Part shown: one piece after another, positions 34,740 to 47,829 of the stretch
Position numbering within the stretch: the first letter of the stretch is position 1
How the letters are laid out: each line of letters begins with the position of its first letter
Assembly (NCBI RefSeq): GCF_001949145.1
Contig: NW_019091398.1
Span: 476,500 to 540,499, forward strand
DNA from: Acanthaster planci
Taxonomy: Eukaryota; Echinodermata; Asteroidea; Valvatida; Acanthasteridae
DNA length: 64,000 nt
Reading direction: 5' to 3'
Notes under the pieces: generated by a model
The model's input: only the letters and a program-made list of their open reading frames with translations
The model's database searches: none
Told to the model about the DNA's origin: nothing
Translations under genes and position numbers: made by a program

Positions 34740-36185
34740 AGTAAAGGCAATACGCATGCATGTTATAAAAGCTTTGGTAGTTGCAAATTTTATCTATTTT
34801 ACCGGTGAAAGTAGACTAAACTGATGCATAGGCGCAGTTTCCATTTGTTACCCATTACAGCAATATTGGTCATCATGCATTACCAAGATAATCATCCCCC
34901 CATTTATCAAGTCACTGACTTCATGCGCATTCAGCTGTACCCCTGCACTTCACCATTAGGCTCCCTATGAAGTGGGACCTTGGAACCTGTGCTGTGTCAT
35001 GCTCCGCACAAGGATGACCTTTTAGAATTCACCCCCCCCCCACTATGTGACAAGAATTCTCCGCCCGTGGGTATCATTATTTTGAAACTTAGCTTTGAAG
35101 TTATGCAATTAGAAGCACAGCGTTGAAAAAAGGTGCCATTTATCGTGCTAGCGTAATTTTCCATGACTGCATGGTGTATCAGCGGCAAATAGCTCAACGT
35201 TTGTTGAGAATTAATCACATTCTACACGTTTTTAACCAGATTACAAACATTCATCATAATATTAAGTGTCTCTGTCTTCCACTGAAATTTGAGAATGCTA
35301 TAAGAGTGTTTTTCATTTTACTTTGAATTTGGTCTGAAAATTTCAAGTTGCAGACTAATCCAGTACTGTTCCCGCAGTACTGCTTAGAAAATATTTTGTA
35401 AAAACAGCAGGCAAGGTACGTCCGCAGTTCTTGGGTTAATGGGCAGGTCACATGATCGGATCCTTCTGTATGTAGATGATGCAATATAAAGTGAAGGAAT
35501 CACCAGGAATTGTGGTACTGTTGTTGGTATACGTGCAGTTCCTTTAATAAGAAATGCATTTTCAAGATAACAAGTCGCTTCACCATGTTAAATATACTGG
35601 AAAATTCTGTCGAAAGTTTATTTGCCCCAGACTTCAGGTGAAGATAATGTGCACACATTCATGAAGAGAAGTACTTCAAGTACAGCAGGATACTAATGTT
35701 CTGAACCAAACAGTAATTGATTAGATAAGTGGCTTTTTAACAACCGTTTAGTAGGCCTACAGAACTGAGACTTATTCTTGTAATTGTTTATGACCGCATT
35801 TTCTTACACTGATATTCCAATAAAATATTTGTAATCGGAAGTATTTGTAAAGAATAATAAAGAATACAATTTTGAGCTTTCGCTGTACATAGCAGCTGGC
35901 TGCAAAATATTCCCATTATTATATCATTATATTTTCCTTTGTTTGTTGCCATGATTATCACGATGTAACGACCTGACGTCATTAGATGTTTTGCCCAATG
36001 GGGGTAATTTTCTGTTGAGCATGCGCAGTGGTTATACGCTGTGGGAAAGAGAAAGTGTTAGAAAGTTAATTGTGCAGATTATCTTGAGCGTCCAATGAAG
36101 CATGGATTATGTGCTATTGAAAATGATAAAGACAATACTTTACTGAATCCGATCAGTAACGGTATAGGGCCTAAGCTGAGAAGTA
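34740..36185. other. intergenic region, no gene seen
   Basis: AT-rich DNA between the plus-strand caspase gene and the minus-strand GPCR (convergent ends). It includes a C-run at about 35030-35041. No coding or RNA feature is recognisable. Confidence 0.4.
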
Positions 36186-37217
36186 CTATTTCTTCCGTCG
36201 ACGGAAAAAACATAAAAATGACATCATTTGAGCCTTGTAGTGCACATTGGTAGACGCGTAGAGAAACGGGTTAATGGCAGAGTTGGCAAACATCAGGTAG
36301 GATAAACCCCAGAGCGCGTAAGGGCTGACGGGGATTCCCAAGGCGATTAAGAACACGGAAATGAACCATGGGCACCAACAAAGGAGGAATGCTCCCGTCA
36401 TGACAGCAAGCATGACAGCTGATTTGCGATAGGCCTGCGAACCAGGCAAACGCGGTACGGTGAGCGATGCCCCGCCAGAGGATAACCCAGAACCTCCGGA
36501 CGACGAGCTGTGGTTGTGCTCCAAAGTGTTGTCAATCTCCATGCTGATGGTTCCCGACTCAGTCCGCTGTCTGGACAGTAGCACCCGTCGTATTTTAACG
36601 AACACCAGGGAGTTGAATGTCGTTAGCAGACCCATCGGCAGTAGGAACTCAAACGCGAACGTCACCAAGGCGTAAGCCAATGAATGAATCCCCTCCGATT
36701 GACATTCCACCGTGTAGTTGATGTTACTTGTTCCTGACAGTACCTCCCACTCCACGTCAATTAAAGAAACGAATACGTACGAGGCAAGAATAGTCGCAAC
36801 TATCACAGAAATGGCGCGCTTTTTTGACTGGTAGTAAATATAGACGAGGGGCGCCCTCACCCACATGAAGCGGTCCCAGCTAATTAGTACTAAACCAAAT
36901 CCAGAAAGCAAGGTGCATGTGTACTGAAACAAAAGCCAGAATTTGCAGACGATTTTCCCAAACGGCCAGAAGCCATAGTACACGAATAAATTGTTCAGTG
37001 GGATCACCGTGACGCCGACCAGGAGGTCTGCTATGGACAGATTTAAAATGAAGTAGTTGGAGATCTTTCGGCGGATGCGCTTAGATCTGAAGAAAGCTGC
37101 AATTGCGAGAATGTTTGCCAAGATGGTGATTGCCGCCTCCAGCCACATGGCAACGATAATGACGTAGTAGCAACCAATGCATGCCTCTTTGATACCGGGA
37201 GGAATTTCTTGAGACAT
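36186..37217 (-). CDS. class A G-protein-coupled receptor, histamine H3/aminergic-like, without Asp3.32
   Basis: The intronless gene encodes 343 residues with seven hydrophobic helices. Hallmarks: Asp64 in LSIADLL (2.50), Cys91/Cys172 pair, W94, DRF at 115-117 in place of DRY, CWCPWF at 280-285 (6.47-6.52), and NSAINPFLY at 312-320. The wording CKFWLLF..., LISWDRF and CWCPWF, with a short third loop rich in Ser/Gly, is most like histamine H3 and muscarinic receptors. The aspartate that binds the amine at 3.32 is Gln98 here, and the usual Trp7.40/Tyr7.43 are Tyr307/Phe310, so the ligand is probably not a classical biogenic amine. Plasma-membrane receptor; coupling unknown. The start ATG (MSQEIPPG) is the first in frame, and a short extracellular N-terminus without a signal peptide is normal for this class. 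Confidence 0.88.
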   Translation of the reverse strand: MSQEIPPGIKEACIGCYYVIIVAMWLEAAITILANILAIAAFFRSKRIRRKISNYFILNLSIADLLVGVTVIPLNNLFVYYGFWPFGKIVCKFWLLFQYTCTLLSGFGLVLISWDRFMWVRAPLVYIYYQSKKRAISVIVATILASYVFVSLIDVEWEVLSGTSNINYTVECQSEGIHSLAYALVTFAFEFLLPMGLLTTFNSLVFVKIRRVLLSRQRTESGTISMEIDNTLEHNHSSSSGGSGLSSGGASLTVPRLPGSQAYRKSAVMLAVMTGAFLLCWCPWFISVFLIALGIPVSPYALWGLSYLMFANSAINPFLYASTNVHYKAQMMSFLCFFRRRKK

Positions 37218-40200
37218 GTCTGAAGGAAAAAATGATAAAGATAAAGAGTAAAGACTGTGAAGATATTAAAGTGGCTTATGTCTCAGCAGATACCATTATG
37301 CAAAGCAACAGCCGCACTTTACAACAAGTTTCCAGCAGTGATGGTGTATTCGATAATTGCTAGAATTGTTAAGAATAATAGGCTTCATCTTCTTTTTCAT
37401 TGATTATTTTAACTTTCATTTGTTTCCCCAGTTGAATATTCACGGCTTTCTCATCCAAGTATTCTCAAGTATCATCCGGGTTTCGGAAGGACCTTCACCG
37501 ATAGGCCGTAGCTAAAACATTAACTCAGTGTTGCATTTAAAAGAGGTCTGAAAATTTTGAAACAAACACTGAAGAATTGTCTGGAAATAATCAGCAAGTC
37601 GGTTTGTCCATTTATCGTTATAACGCACATTATGCATGTGGTGTTGCCGAACAACTTCAATTGTGAATTCAAATCGCAGGCTTAGATGACATTCAGTATG
37701 CATAAGAGGAGAATGCCAAAATGTAGCCACGGCAGATCACACATGAAGTGCGCGGTTGCCGGTGCGCAATTCAGTGAAACAAATCTCATATAGTGTGTTG
37801 AATTTATTCATCATGAGTCAGACACAGTTACAAAATCCACATGGGCATACAGTTGTAAATTTTCTTAGATCTTAGTACGATTTAATTAATGGAAGGGAAT
37901 TTAAATCTAAAATGAATTTCCCGCTCTTATACATGCCAAAGTGGATATTGGCAGGCAGCAAACACAGAATATGCATTTTGTAACATTGTATAGATCCTCC
38001 TGCGTGTATACAATACACATGCGCCATTACAAATAAACACTTAACCACAAATTTTGGCATCATTTAATAAAGAGCACGCATAAGTCATGTACCTGCAAAT
38101 GAAACTTAATTCGTAGTGAATTCTGAATATAAAACTTCCGCATACTCCTGCCCTCTAATTCCAGATAAAAGCATTTTTGTTATATTTTGTTTTTTCACCA
38201 ATAGGCCTATATTTAGTTTTTTCGAAAGGTACTTTTCGTGTACAAGGCGCGGTAACTATAAGCAAGTATAAAGTCGAGAGAAAAGTCCGCATTCCCTTCA
38301 AACAATATACTTGAAGGGTCACAGCAAAAGAATCAACCTGATAAAACAGGTTTTCTGAAACTGTATAATGCCTACACTTGTAGTCATGTAAAATACAAAC
38401 ATCTGTAACAAACTGGAGAGAAAAAGTTGTAATTCCTACCTGATGCCGTGTGCCAGTCCTCTGTCGTTGTCTAAAGTGCAAATGGATGACAATATAATAT
38501 TCTGTAATACCGTTCCTCAGGGCTGTTTTTTTTTACTTCTCAGTCCCCATCAGAATTAAATGCGGCATTTCAGTTTCCTTGCATCTCAATTTCTTTTGCC
38601 AAGGAAAACTCGGCCAGAGACAACTGACATCGAATGTCGCTCCAGCCGTCTGTTCATCATGTGATGGTGTTGACTCGGTGTATTTTGGCTGCAGACAGTT
38701 CCCCAAACACGAGCACACTAATAAAAGCAACTCATCTATTTGCAGGTGTTTGTTTTTGCTTTTTCAGTAAATAATTAACGGATTGTCACGTCACGTGATC
38801 TGAAAGGCCACTCAAGTAAAACCAGCGTTCTTAAGTCATTTCAATACTTTTTCGTGAGCAGTAGACAATTGATTTGAATCATCAGAAATTAGCAAAGATC
38901 AGATTCGTCAAGACAGTATCACTAAACTTTTTCGTTCTGTTTTACTTCCTGTTCGAGTACTTGACCGCACGCAATGCCGATTGCGACCTTAAACTATTCA
39001 ACAAGTTCTTGCTAGCTCCTGTTCTGGAACTTTGACCCCAATATACCCCGATCGTTCAGTTTATCAACATGTAGTTGTTGCTCGTGCAAATAAATGGATT
39101 ATGGAATATACGATTTGTTTTATGACCTCATTTTTTTGGCATTTGGTATGAGTACATATCGCAGTAATAAAATTACTATTTATTTTTATCGTTAGCACTG
39201 CACTGGGATGTTCACAAAGGTTGGTATGTGGCAAGTTTAGGTCTATTTATAAATACCTCAGACGTTTTCCCTATTTAACAACGTAAAACTGGCTCAGGCA
39301 TTACTCGTGTTCATTCTCTTCAGCCCGGCTTTAAGATAAGTTTAAGACCGGCCAAGCATGAATTTATTCCCTCAATATTACGTTGCAAGTATTGGAAGTT
39401 TGACATTCTATGCAGTAATCAAAAGGAATCAAGATATGGTTACAACAATACATTTCTGACGCAGATAATTTTAAAAAAATGAAACATGGAAACTTAAGAC
39501 ATCCTAACTTGAGACCTCCCCAAATCTGAGTGAGTTGACTCAAGTATTGTTAAAGTTATTCCCGCCCCCGTGCATGGTTCAAAAGTTAGGCTAGTGTGGA
39601 ATGCCTGCACTAATTTTGAATGAGCAGAATAAACTTCTTCGCTGGCAACTCCTACTGTTCGGAAGCTGATATGATACAACAAGGCTTTGAAAGCTGGTCT
39701 AATTAAAATGGGGTGTCGTGCCGCTAAACAATGAACCAACTTTGTCCAGGAGTTCTAAGAAACACAAAGCCATCCATCAAGTTAACCATGAATTCAACAG
39801 ATATAGCAAAAAAAGGAAAATTATGCATGGTGAGCAGAATGCCCCTCAAAGTCCTGGCAAATATAACCACGTCCACCTGAACTTGTACCGTTTTACTGTA
39901 TACGTACTTCCAACACCAGTCAGAAATAGCGTATCCTTTGATCTTCTTTCCAGTTCAGACAGCATGGTTCATACCTGGTCTCCAAGCAGACGTTTACCTA
40001 GCACTTCAAACCAACCATTGCAATAAAGTTCGTTGTCCATATTTTGTGTGTTGCCATTCCGAGCACCAGTGATAAATTGGCTTTATCTATCATAATTTTC
40101 AAGCGACGGAGACTGGGAAATCGTGAGTTGTCCCAGGTAATTGTCTGAAGACCTTGTAACGATTTCCTGGAAAGCCAGAAAAATTCATAAGAGAATTAAT

Positions 40201-41100
40201 CACTTAAGTCTCACAAATACATAAATATATAAGTCTATAAAGACTTCGTTGAACAAATTAGAGACTAAGGTTCCAGCAAGCTGCGCTGTTATAGACACAA
40301 AGGCATTCACTTCCCCTAAAACACCTAGAATTCTCCCCATTTTGGTAGTGTTTTAAAATGCATGTAAAATGGCCATGTAAGATTATTCATGAATTCTTTC
40401 AATGTTAATGGTTTCATTGTAAGTAACACCATTTACTGTGTTGAGGATAATTTGTGGCCGTTCTTAATGAAACGAACAAGTTTGATTTCGGATAAACTGT
40501 GCCTCGTTTAACCTCGTTTTGGGTGTATCAAACAAGAATTTATTAAACACGTGCTCATTATTTGACCAACAACGGTCTCACGTGTTTCTGTGAATATGCA
40601 TGCAAATTTATAAATATTTAAATCCAACCCGGCTAATGAAACAGCAATACCACTTCAGCTGTCACAAGGGAAACCATCGAAATCAATGAGATGTTCACCT
40701 GTGAAACCATTGAAAGCAATAGGATTAAAATCCTAGTGTGAGGCTTTCACAATCTAACATCCTTATCTGTGTATTCTTTGCTCGTCAGGTGTGATGTTTC
40801 ACAAGAACGCCCCCTAGTATTCTGTTTTTTAGTTTTCCAGTAAGCATGCGGCGCGTCGCATGCGTATGCTCTATGGCATTTTCCTCAGTAAACTGGATAT
40901 TTTTCCCGATGGTAAAGGGGCCTACACAATTTTGAAGGGTTTGGCAAGCTGAACGCTTTTCTCCATAACACCACCTCAGACGAAATCTTAGGACATGTTC
41001 GAACTTTTTCCTTTGTTAACCTTATTTGCCTAATAGTTTCCCATAGCTCCGGTATTATACGTTAAAAATAGCAATTAGCGAGATGATTAAGTTCTAAGCC
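37218..41100. other. intergenic region, no gene recognised
   Basis: This spans from upstream of the GPCR to the trypsin promoter. Open frames are short (108 codons at most) and match nothing I recognise. No LINE protein fragment was found. Some AT-rich stretches and CATG-type palindromes are present. Confidence 0.4.
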
Positions 41101-41104
41101 ATTC

Positions 41105-41111
41105 TGATAAG
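41105..41111 (+). promoter_or_regulatory. possible GATA-factor site upstream of trypsin
   Basis: TGATAAG lies about 110 nt before the trypsin ATG. GATA factors drive many animal gut protease genes; relevance here is an inference from position. Confidence 0.3.
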
Positions 41112-41148
41112 GAAACCTAAATCCGCGATAGGAGTGTGGTTGGTGACA

Positions 41149-41156
41149 TATAAAAG
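41149..41156 (+). promoter_or_regulatory. TATA box of trypsin gene
   Basis: ACATATAAAAGGCTGG lies about 65 nt upstream of the start codon, placing the transcription start near 41178-41182, where TTTTCACTTC is found. It is a strong TATAAAAG match, usual for highly expressed digestive protease genes. Confidence 0.7.
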
Positions 41157-41215
41157 GCTGGAATTTTCCCAACCGTTTTCACTTCAAAAGCGGAACACGT
41201 CAGAGTCGATTCACA

Positions 41216-44200
41216 ATGCTGAAGTTTGTTGTGTTGTGTGCCCTCGCGGCCTCCGTATACGCCAGTGAGTCAAAGCAGTGTTTCACGCTGTTGCCTCGGA
41301 AATTCACCAGCAAGAGGCTGTTTCGTAGGAGAAATCTTTACAATCTGTTACTGATTTTAAACATTCACATGTCTTGATACATTAGATCTTATAAAGTGTT
41401 TTGTTCAATTTTTTAAAGAGCAAAGATTCGTGAAGAGAGGGAAATATACATAAGTTTTTGGTTGGCCTTTCACAAAAATCGGCTTCGACTAAAACCTTTA
41501 TCCGTGTATGTGTCTTAATAATGTGTTCTCTGAATTAATTTTGCGTCTAGATGTACGTGTGTATGTGCCAAATTAAGTCACGCCATGGTCACGCTGACTC
41601 CTCCCCTGTATTTTGTCCTTCCTCAGATTGCGGTGTGCAGGTCATCCCGCCCTCCTTGTCCAAGATTGTGGGTGGTGACGAGGCTGTGCCCGGCTCATGG
41701 CCCTGGCAGGTCATGCTTCGTAAGCGGTACTTGGGAGGTGATTATCAATTCTGTGGTGGTACCTTGATCAACGACCAGTGGGTAGTCACCGCAGCTCACT
41801 GTTTTTAGTAAGTAGCCATTACTCCGTAATATCGACAACTTCTTCTACCACTCGAGACACTCTAAGAGCTAATACTCTACGCCACTGCAGCAAAATCTGT
41901 GCCTCTCATATCATAAGCCACCCATAAGCAATGCATCGCCCAGCCGTACACCTTTAAATGCCACAGTGTACGTGCAAGGATTTAACTATGGTGGCCCTGG
42001 AGGGACATCGCCCATTGTCATGTTTACGTCAATATTTTCGACCAAATTGACGACCCACTCTTCGGTCGCCAATATTGCCGTCACCATTCACGACCAAAAT
42101 TCACGACTTTCTCTACAGTCCCGAATATTGACGCCAAGTTGCCACCAAATTCACGACTAGTATCTCCGATCGCAAGTATTGTAGCGACTTTTTTTCCAGC
42201 AAGCCAGGTAGAGAGAGAGAAATTACTCCGCTATAGAAACAGCAATTAATAAATTGCTTTTTAACGTTGTGCCCCTTGCGTTGTGCCAAAACTGCCCAGT
42301 CGAATAACGACTTGAGATCAAGCCGACACATATAGGTCATTGCGCGTGCGCATGAACACTTCATTTCCGCCTAGCTTGCTGGAAAAAAATTCGCGGAAAT
42401 CTTTGAGACCGGAGAAACAACGGGTCAATATTCGTGACTGAAGAGCGGGTCGTGTATTTTGGTGGCAAATATTGACGTCAATTATTGACGATTGGCAATG
42501 TCCCTCCAGGGTCACCATACATAACCCTTTAGCTTTCTTGAATAGGACTGTAATTTGTATACATGTAGACTAATTTGGTGACGAGAATCAGAAGTCATGA
42601 CAGTGGCAGTAATAGCTTGTGGACAGCTGGTACGGTAGTGGTACACACGCATTACATGCCTTTTCGAATGCGAGGGTGCTATGACTGGGCAAATGCACGC
42701 ACACGTCAAGTATTACGAGACTGTACAGTGGAGTGATCGAGGCACAATGTAAATGAAAGTTGGTCGTTCGAGGAATAAATTGTTTAGCTTTAAAAGTGTT
42801 TTGAGAAATCTGCGTTGTCAAAGAAATCAGAAATCCTCATCAAATAATGTTTGTAATAAATATTCCCTTAGCAACTATGGCAACATCAATCTGTACACTG
42901 CCGTCGCTGGAGCACACGACCGTGACGCTATTGACGACTCACAAACCTCAGTGAGCATCGCGCAGGTCTTCCTGCATGAGAGCTATGACACTCGAACCCT
43001 GGACAACGACATCGCACTACTGAAGCTGGCCAGCCCCGTCACCCTCAGTGATTCTATTATTCCAGCCTGTTTGCCCCAGAGGGAATTCGCCCCCGGTACC
43101 GAGTGTGTCGTAACGGGATGGGGGAATCAAGAAAGTAAGTGATCACAGACTGTCTTGGAAAGAAGGAATCCGAAAACCGTGACTGTGCGACCCGAGTATT
43201 CATGTCACTATACCAAACTCTGGATACTGAGAAATAGGCTTCTCCATGTTGTTTTCTTCGATCTGGCTGGTTCGTTGATCTTGATGTCTCAATTTGTTTT
43301 GGCCGATGGCATTTGGAAAAGATTCCTCCTTCTGAAACTGCCACACAAAGTTTATAAAATATCTTTCCTTGACTAGGTCAAAGGCAGTCAGTCACGTGGT
43401 ACAAATAATATTTCTTTGCCAGAGCAAAGATCTCTGAACACTAAGCAGTCGATTTCCCTTAAAATTAATGACTGCAGTGCAACCCCCCACAGTGAGAATG
43501 CATCAACAGTAATGCAAATCAGACTTTCAGTTTGACGTTCACTTTTTACTTTCCTCTCTGTCTGCCTCCAGCCATTGTTGATGACTCCACCCTCCAACAG
43601 GTCGTGGTGCCGATCATTTCCACTACGCAGTGTAACAGGGCTGCGTGGTATGGTGGTGAGATCACGGACAACATGATCTGCGCAGGTTACGCAGAAGGCG
43701 GCAAAGATTCTTGCCAGGTGGGTGCAGAGCAGTAAATAAAATGCCACAACTAACAGTGGTAAATATCTGAACTTCGAATAAAACACGAAAAATACTCACG
43801 AGTTTCTCAGACGTTCGAGACGCACATCAAAATGCTCATTTTAAGATTTTTCATTTTCTTTTGGAACTTCCATTCGTTAACGAATGAAATTTGAAGATAT
43901 TTTTTTCAGAAGTTCACTCCTAAAAACAGTCGTGAAGCCCCTCGCCACTTTGAAAACTCGATGCCTGCACTTCTGGAAAAATAGACTGTTTTCAGACAGT
44001 GCACCGATTTCTTCCAAATCTCATTCAGACACAAACTGGCATTCGTTTTGGACACCTAGATCTGTCTTTTCTACAGATTTTCGAGTTTACGGACCACAAA
44101 ATGCTGTATTTTGTTGAAAATATGAGTGTGTGCAAATGGGAGTGATTCGGCAGGTGTAGTCGGTAAATCTGTCCCCTTTCAAACTGTCCGGGGGACTGAT

Positions 44201-46033
44201 TTACCTAGGTAAAAGTGCCCCCCCCACCCGGTAAATCTGTCCCCTTTCAAACTGTCTGGGGGACTGATTTACCTAGGTAAAAGTGCCCCCCCCACCCGGT
44301 AAATCTGTCCCCTTTCAAACTGTCCGGGGGACTGATTTACCCAGGTAAAAGTGCCCCCCCCCCCCACCCGGTAAATCTGTCCCCTTTCAAACTGTCCGGG
44401 GGACTGATTTACCCAGGTAAAAGTGTCCCCCCACCCGGTAAATCTGCCCCCTTTCAAACTGTCTGGGGGACTGATTTACCCAGGTAAAAGTGTCCCCCAC
44501 CCGGTAAATCTGTTCCCTTTTCTTGTTATATTGATTAATTCAATCAATATGAAATACAGTTATATTTTCTAGACCTTAATCAAGTTGTAAAGGGAAGGGT
44601 GCATGAGATTTAAATACCGAGCTATGTTTCTGCAAGAAATCACATAAGGGCGCAATCTGTATTCTGCAGACTTCTTCGGTAATGCTCAGTTTCTCGGCGC
44701 TGCGCGGTGCAGCTCTGACTTAATTATACCAGACCCGATGATTCTGACTACTCCACGAATCAAGGGTCCGGTATCACCCAATGTCCACGTGACCAAGACT
44801 GGAAGAATTCCTCCAGTTTTCCGGAAATAGCCAAAGATTCCAAAGTCGCCCCGTCTATACTGGGTATGTTCGGATGGTACCGTTGATGTTCGGTTATTCC
44901 CGACCGGGTATAGGCCTAGGTAGGCTAGCTGTTGAATGTGAACTCCTATATCCTAATGGCAGCTGTTCAACACTGAATTCGAAGGTCGCCCAGGCCGAAG
45001 TGCCAGGAGATATGCAAAATGTAACTTTCTTCGATCAATGCAGGCTTTGCGCCTGAAACATGCTCTTAGTGGGGATACACTTGACTTCTGACCCCTGATC
45101 CTTGCGTCATATCTATTTATATCGGTGGGTAATGCCTGACCTAAGATTTTCATCAAGAGTCTTCAATAAATCTTTGGGCAGGGAACCAGACTATGACTTA
45201 TATAAAAAAGAAAACGACCGCCGTGCCGTGCACAGCCCGCGAACAATAACGAAAGTAGTTTCACGTACGCTTCAAGCCACAGCCGCTAGCCCTCTAGCAC
45301 AGTTAATTCCGAGAAGTACAACTTCTGCGTGCATGACTCGGTTGCCATGGACACTGCGCTCGGGATAGCTCTTCTCATCCAATCACCGTGTTTTGATGTG
45401 CATTCCAGAAAGAGCATGGTTTCTTTTTAACATTACGCGAGAACAGTTGAAATCATGGTCTGAGCCACAGACTAATTTACCGTTGGACAGGAGGGCAAAA
45501 TTACTGGACACTTTTACCGGGGTGCGATCCAGTAAAAGTATAGGGGGGGAACACATTAACCAGGGAAGAAGGACAGTTTTACCGTTTGCACCGGCGCAAG
45601 GAGTTTCCCGGCCTGCATGCACTTCAGTGCATTAAATTGCGCCCTCTGTTGAGATACAAGAAGTTCTTCTTGTTGATTCTGCAGTTGCGGCGCGATAACA
45701 AATTTTAGTAAGCAAAGTGGAAGAAGCCAGTTTCATTAAAAGTGTAGCTTATCTTGCATCTGGAAATTTGCCTTCCCCAGATTCGTTTTCAACAGTTGGG
45801 GAATTACCCAAACTACCATGGACAAGTTAGTTATCCGTCTGTAATCCCCCATTCATGTATTTTCTCAGGGTGATAGTGGCGGTCCCTTCGTGTGTGCCGG
45901 CTCGAGTGGAGCCTACGAGTTGGTGGGCGTGGTCAGCTGGGGCTACGGCTGCGCTGATGCACGCAATCCTGGAGTCTACGCTAAGGTCCTGAACTACGTG
46001 GACTGGATCAATAACATCGTCAGCAATAATTAA
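41216..46033 (+). CDS. secreted trypsin-like serine protease, 5 exons
   Basis: Exons 41216-41264, 41627-41807, 42872-43134, 43572-43717 and 45869-46033 join in phase to 267 residues. Signal peptide [16 protein letters not shown], short propeptide, activation after Lys29 before IVGGDEA. Catalytic triad: His74 (TAAHC), Asp123 (DNDIALL), Ser216 (GDSGGP). Asp210 in KDSCQGDSGG, six residues before the catalytic Ser, is the S1-pocket Asp189 of trypsins, and [18 protein letters not shown] keeps the pocket Gly residues, so it should cleave after Lys/Arg. It acts outside the cell, most likely in digestion; the S1A fold is complete, with no CUB, SRCR or other accessory domains. A TATA box precedes it and AATAAA follows. 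The last intron (2.15 kb) holds a tandem repeat, and intron 2 holds a foldback element. Confidence 0.93.
41987..42519. mobile_element. foldback element in trypsin intron 2, 533 nt
   Basis: Ends TATGGTGGCCCTGGAGGGAC and GTCCCTCCAGGGTCACCATA are inverted copies (one mismatch in 20), and the interior carries repeated AATATTGACG/CGTCAATATT and ACGACCCGC-like words, giving many further inverted pairs. It has no coding capacity; a non-autonomous element is likely. Confidence 0.7.
44161..44522. repeat. tandem repeat, 5.3 copies of a 66-72 nt unit
   Basis: Units start with CGGTAAATCTG at 44161, 44228, 44297, 44369, 44436 and (partial) 44502. Lengths of 67, 69, 72, 67 and 66 nt differ mainly in a C-run. 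Each unit is internally palindromic (GGTAAATC near the start, GATTTACC towards the end). It lies in the last trypsin intron. Confidence 0.95.
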
Positions 46034-46265
46034 ATTCGGGATGGGGAAAAGAGACCGATATTATGCTTTGTGTTATTCCAGAATTGCAGGGTGTAGCTGA
46101 AAGTTATTAGGAAAACAATGGTCATTTAATCATTACAGACGAAGCATTAATGTACCGTATACAAACCTTGCAATGTTTTAACCGGGGTAAACCTATATTA
46201 TTGCAATAGGCCCGACTACCAACGCTTCAATTCATCGTACACTGAGGACAATAGGGAATGCAGGT

Positions 46266-46280
46266 AATAAATAAAATAAA
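46266..46280 (+). terminator. polyadenylation signals of trypsin gene
   Basis: AATAAATAAAATAAA, three overlapping or adjacent AATAAA-type words, lies about 235 nt after the trypsin stop codon. Confidence 0.6.
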
Positions 46281-47742
46281 CTACCGAGAACCAGCTTATG
46301 AGTTGTACTTCTTCTTCATTAACTTAAGAAAAATTAGTAACCCCCAAAAATTGAGACAAAAAGGTAAGGATGGGTGGGTCGGACAATAATTGTGTTTGAA
46401 TCTGTCGGTCTGAATGTCTGTAGCTACATTGCACAGACCAACATAACCACATCCTGAGTGGTTTGGATTTCACATTTGAACAACCATGATACAATCCACT
46501 AAAATGAAGTTTAAGACATTGCTTTCATTCCCGAATAGGGTGCCTTTCATTCATATCTTTGAGAGTTTCTGAGAGATTGCAACAGTTCATTTTTCCCTTG
46601 AAGTATAAGGTTAGTCTTTCAGAATCCCATCCTGAGCGAATTTTACGAATGAGACTAGTCTGAACGCCTCTTTAATTTTTTTAAGTGGCTGCCATTTCAA
46701 TGAATGCGAGATTCCCCACCCTCAACATAAACGTCTGGCCTCAAGTATGTTAGGAATCTTCATCTAAGATCATTGAACCAGAACAAGAACGGCATTAAAA
46801 GAACCCTTCAGCAATCAACGCCATTCTCCAGTTAGTCCCTCGTATCACTGCTGGATATTGGGTTTAGTTGTGTCTCACATAACTCATAATCATGTCCAGC
46901 ACAGACAAATATAAGAACCTCCAGTCGGCGGTGTTGAACTCTTTTTTTTTAATCAACATTTTATTTCCATATTACAATGTATATATAAAATTAGACACAA
47001 GTCAATAAATAAACGATTTTTGACTACAAAAGTGAAAATTAACTAAGGCCATAAGACACTGAAAAAAGTGGCAAATACCGAGGCATATTCAGAAGAAAAA
47101 GTCTAATATATAGAAATGCCTTATTTAGACAAGAAAAAGGGATTAGAATGATAAAAGAGAAGGAGATACCTCGGATTATCAGATACTAGGTGTTTTTGTG
47201 GTTGTTCTCAAAGCATCCCACAGATGACTTGAACATTAACAAGCTATCACGAGTTGTTTTACTTAGAAATGACCAGTAGCCAGTCTACAACACACGCAAT
47301 GCAAAAGCAAATATACCACCTTGACGCTACACAAAAAATGCGTGCACGACAGGTTTTGAAAGCCGTAAGGCATCCCTGTTTTGCTAGCTCACAGCTGTTG
47401 AAAAACAGTTTCGCGCTTCCAGGCTATTCGGCACGAAAGACCAAAGTCTGCTGCTTGGTTAGTGTTCTCATTGTCGTGTAATTTCGCAACCAGTATATTA
47501 TCATGAACTGACATTTTTATCTGTTGTCCTCTGAGTCGGTCGGGTAGTCTTTGGCAAAGCTAGCCTATAGTTTCGTAGGCAAGGCGTTCGATTTGGGACA
47601 TATTTCAATAGGTCCTCCTCGTGAGCGACGTGACCTCAGCGTGAGTCTGTCTGAAATCTCGGTAGGGTGACCGCCGACATTCTCCCTGTTGCCCCTTGAC
47701 GCGGTGCAGTGTTTGTCGGGTGCCCCTGCTGTAACCCACATC

Positions 47743-47829
47743 ATGGCAGCGGGTTTACGGTACCATTTCATGTGGCAGTGTCTGGATTTTGATGTTCATC
47801 CAGCTTACCCCTATGTTCACAACATAAAG
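47743..47829 (+). CDS. possible first coding exon of an unidentified gene
   Basis: ATG starts a 29-codon open stretch (MAAGLRYHFMWQCLDFDVH...) ending exactly at a good donor, AAG|GTTAGT, and the preceding DNA is GC-richer than its surroundings, as in a 5' end. I do not recognise the peptide and found no partner exon. It could be chance. Confidence 0.22.

Noticed and set aside
44269-44457. 62-codon minus frame with repeated [14 protein letters not shown]
   Set aside because: It is only the translation of the intronic tandem repeat.
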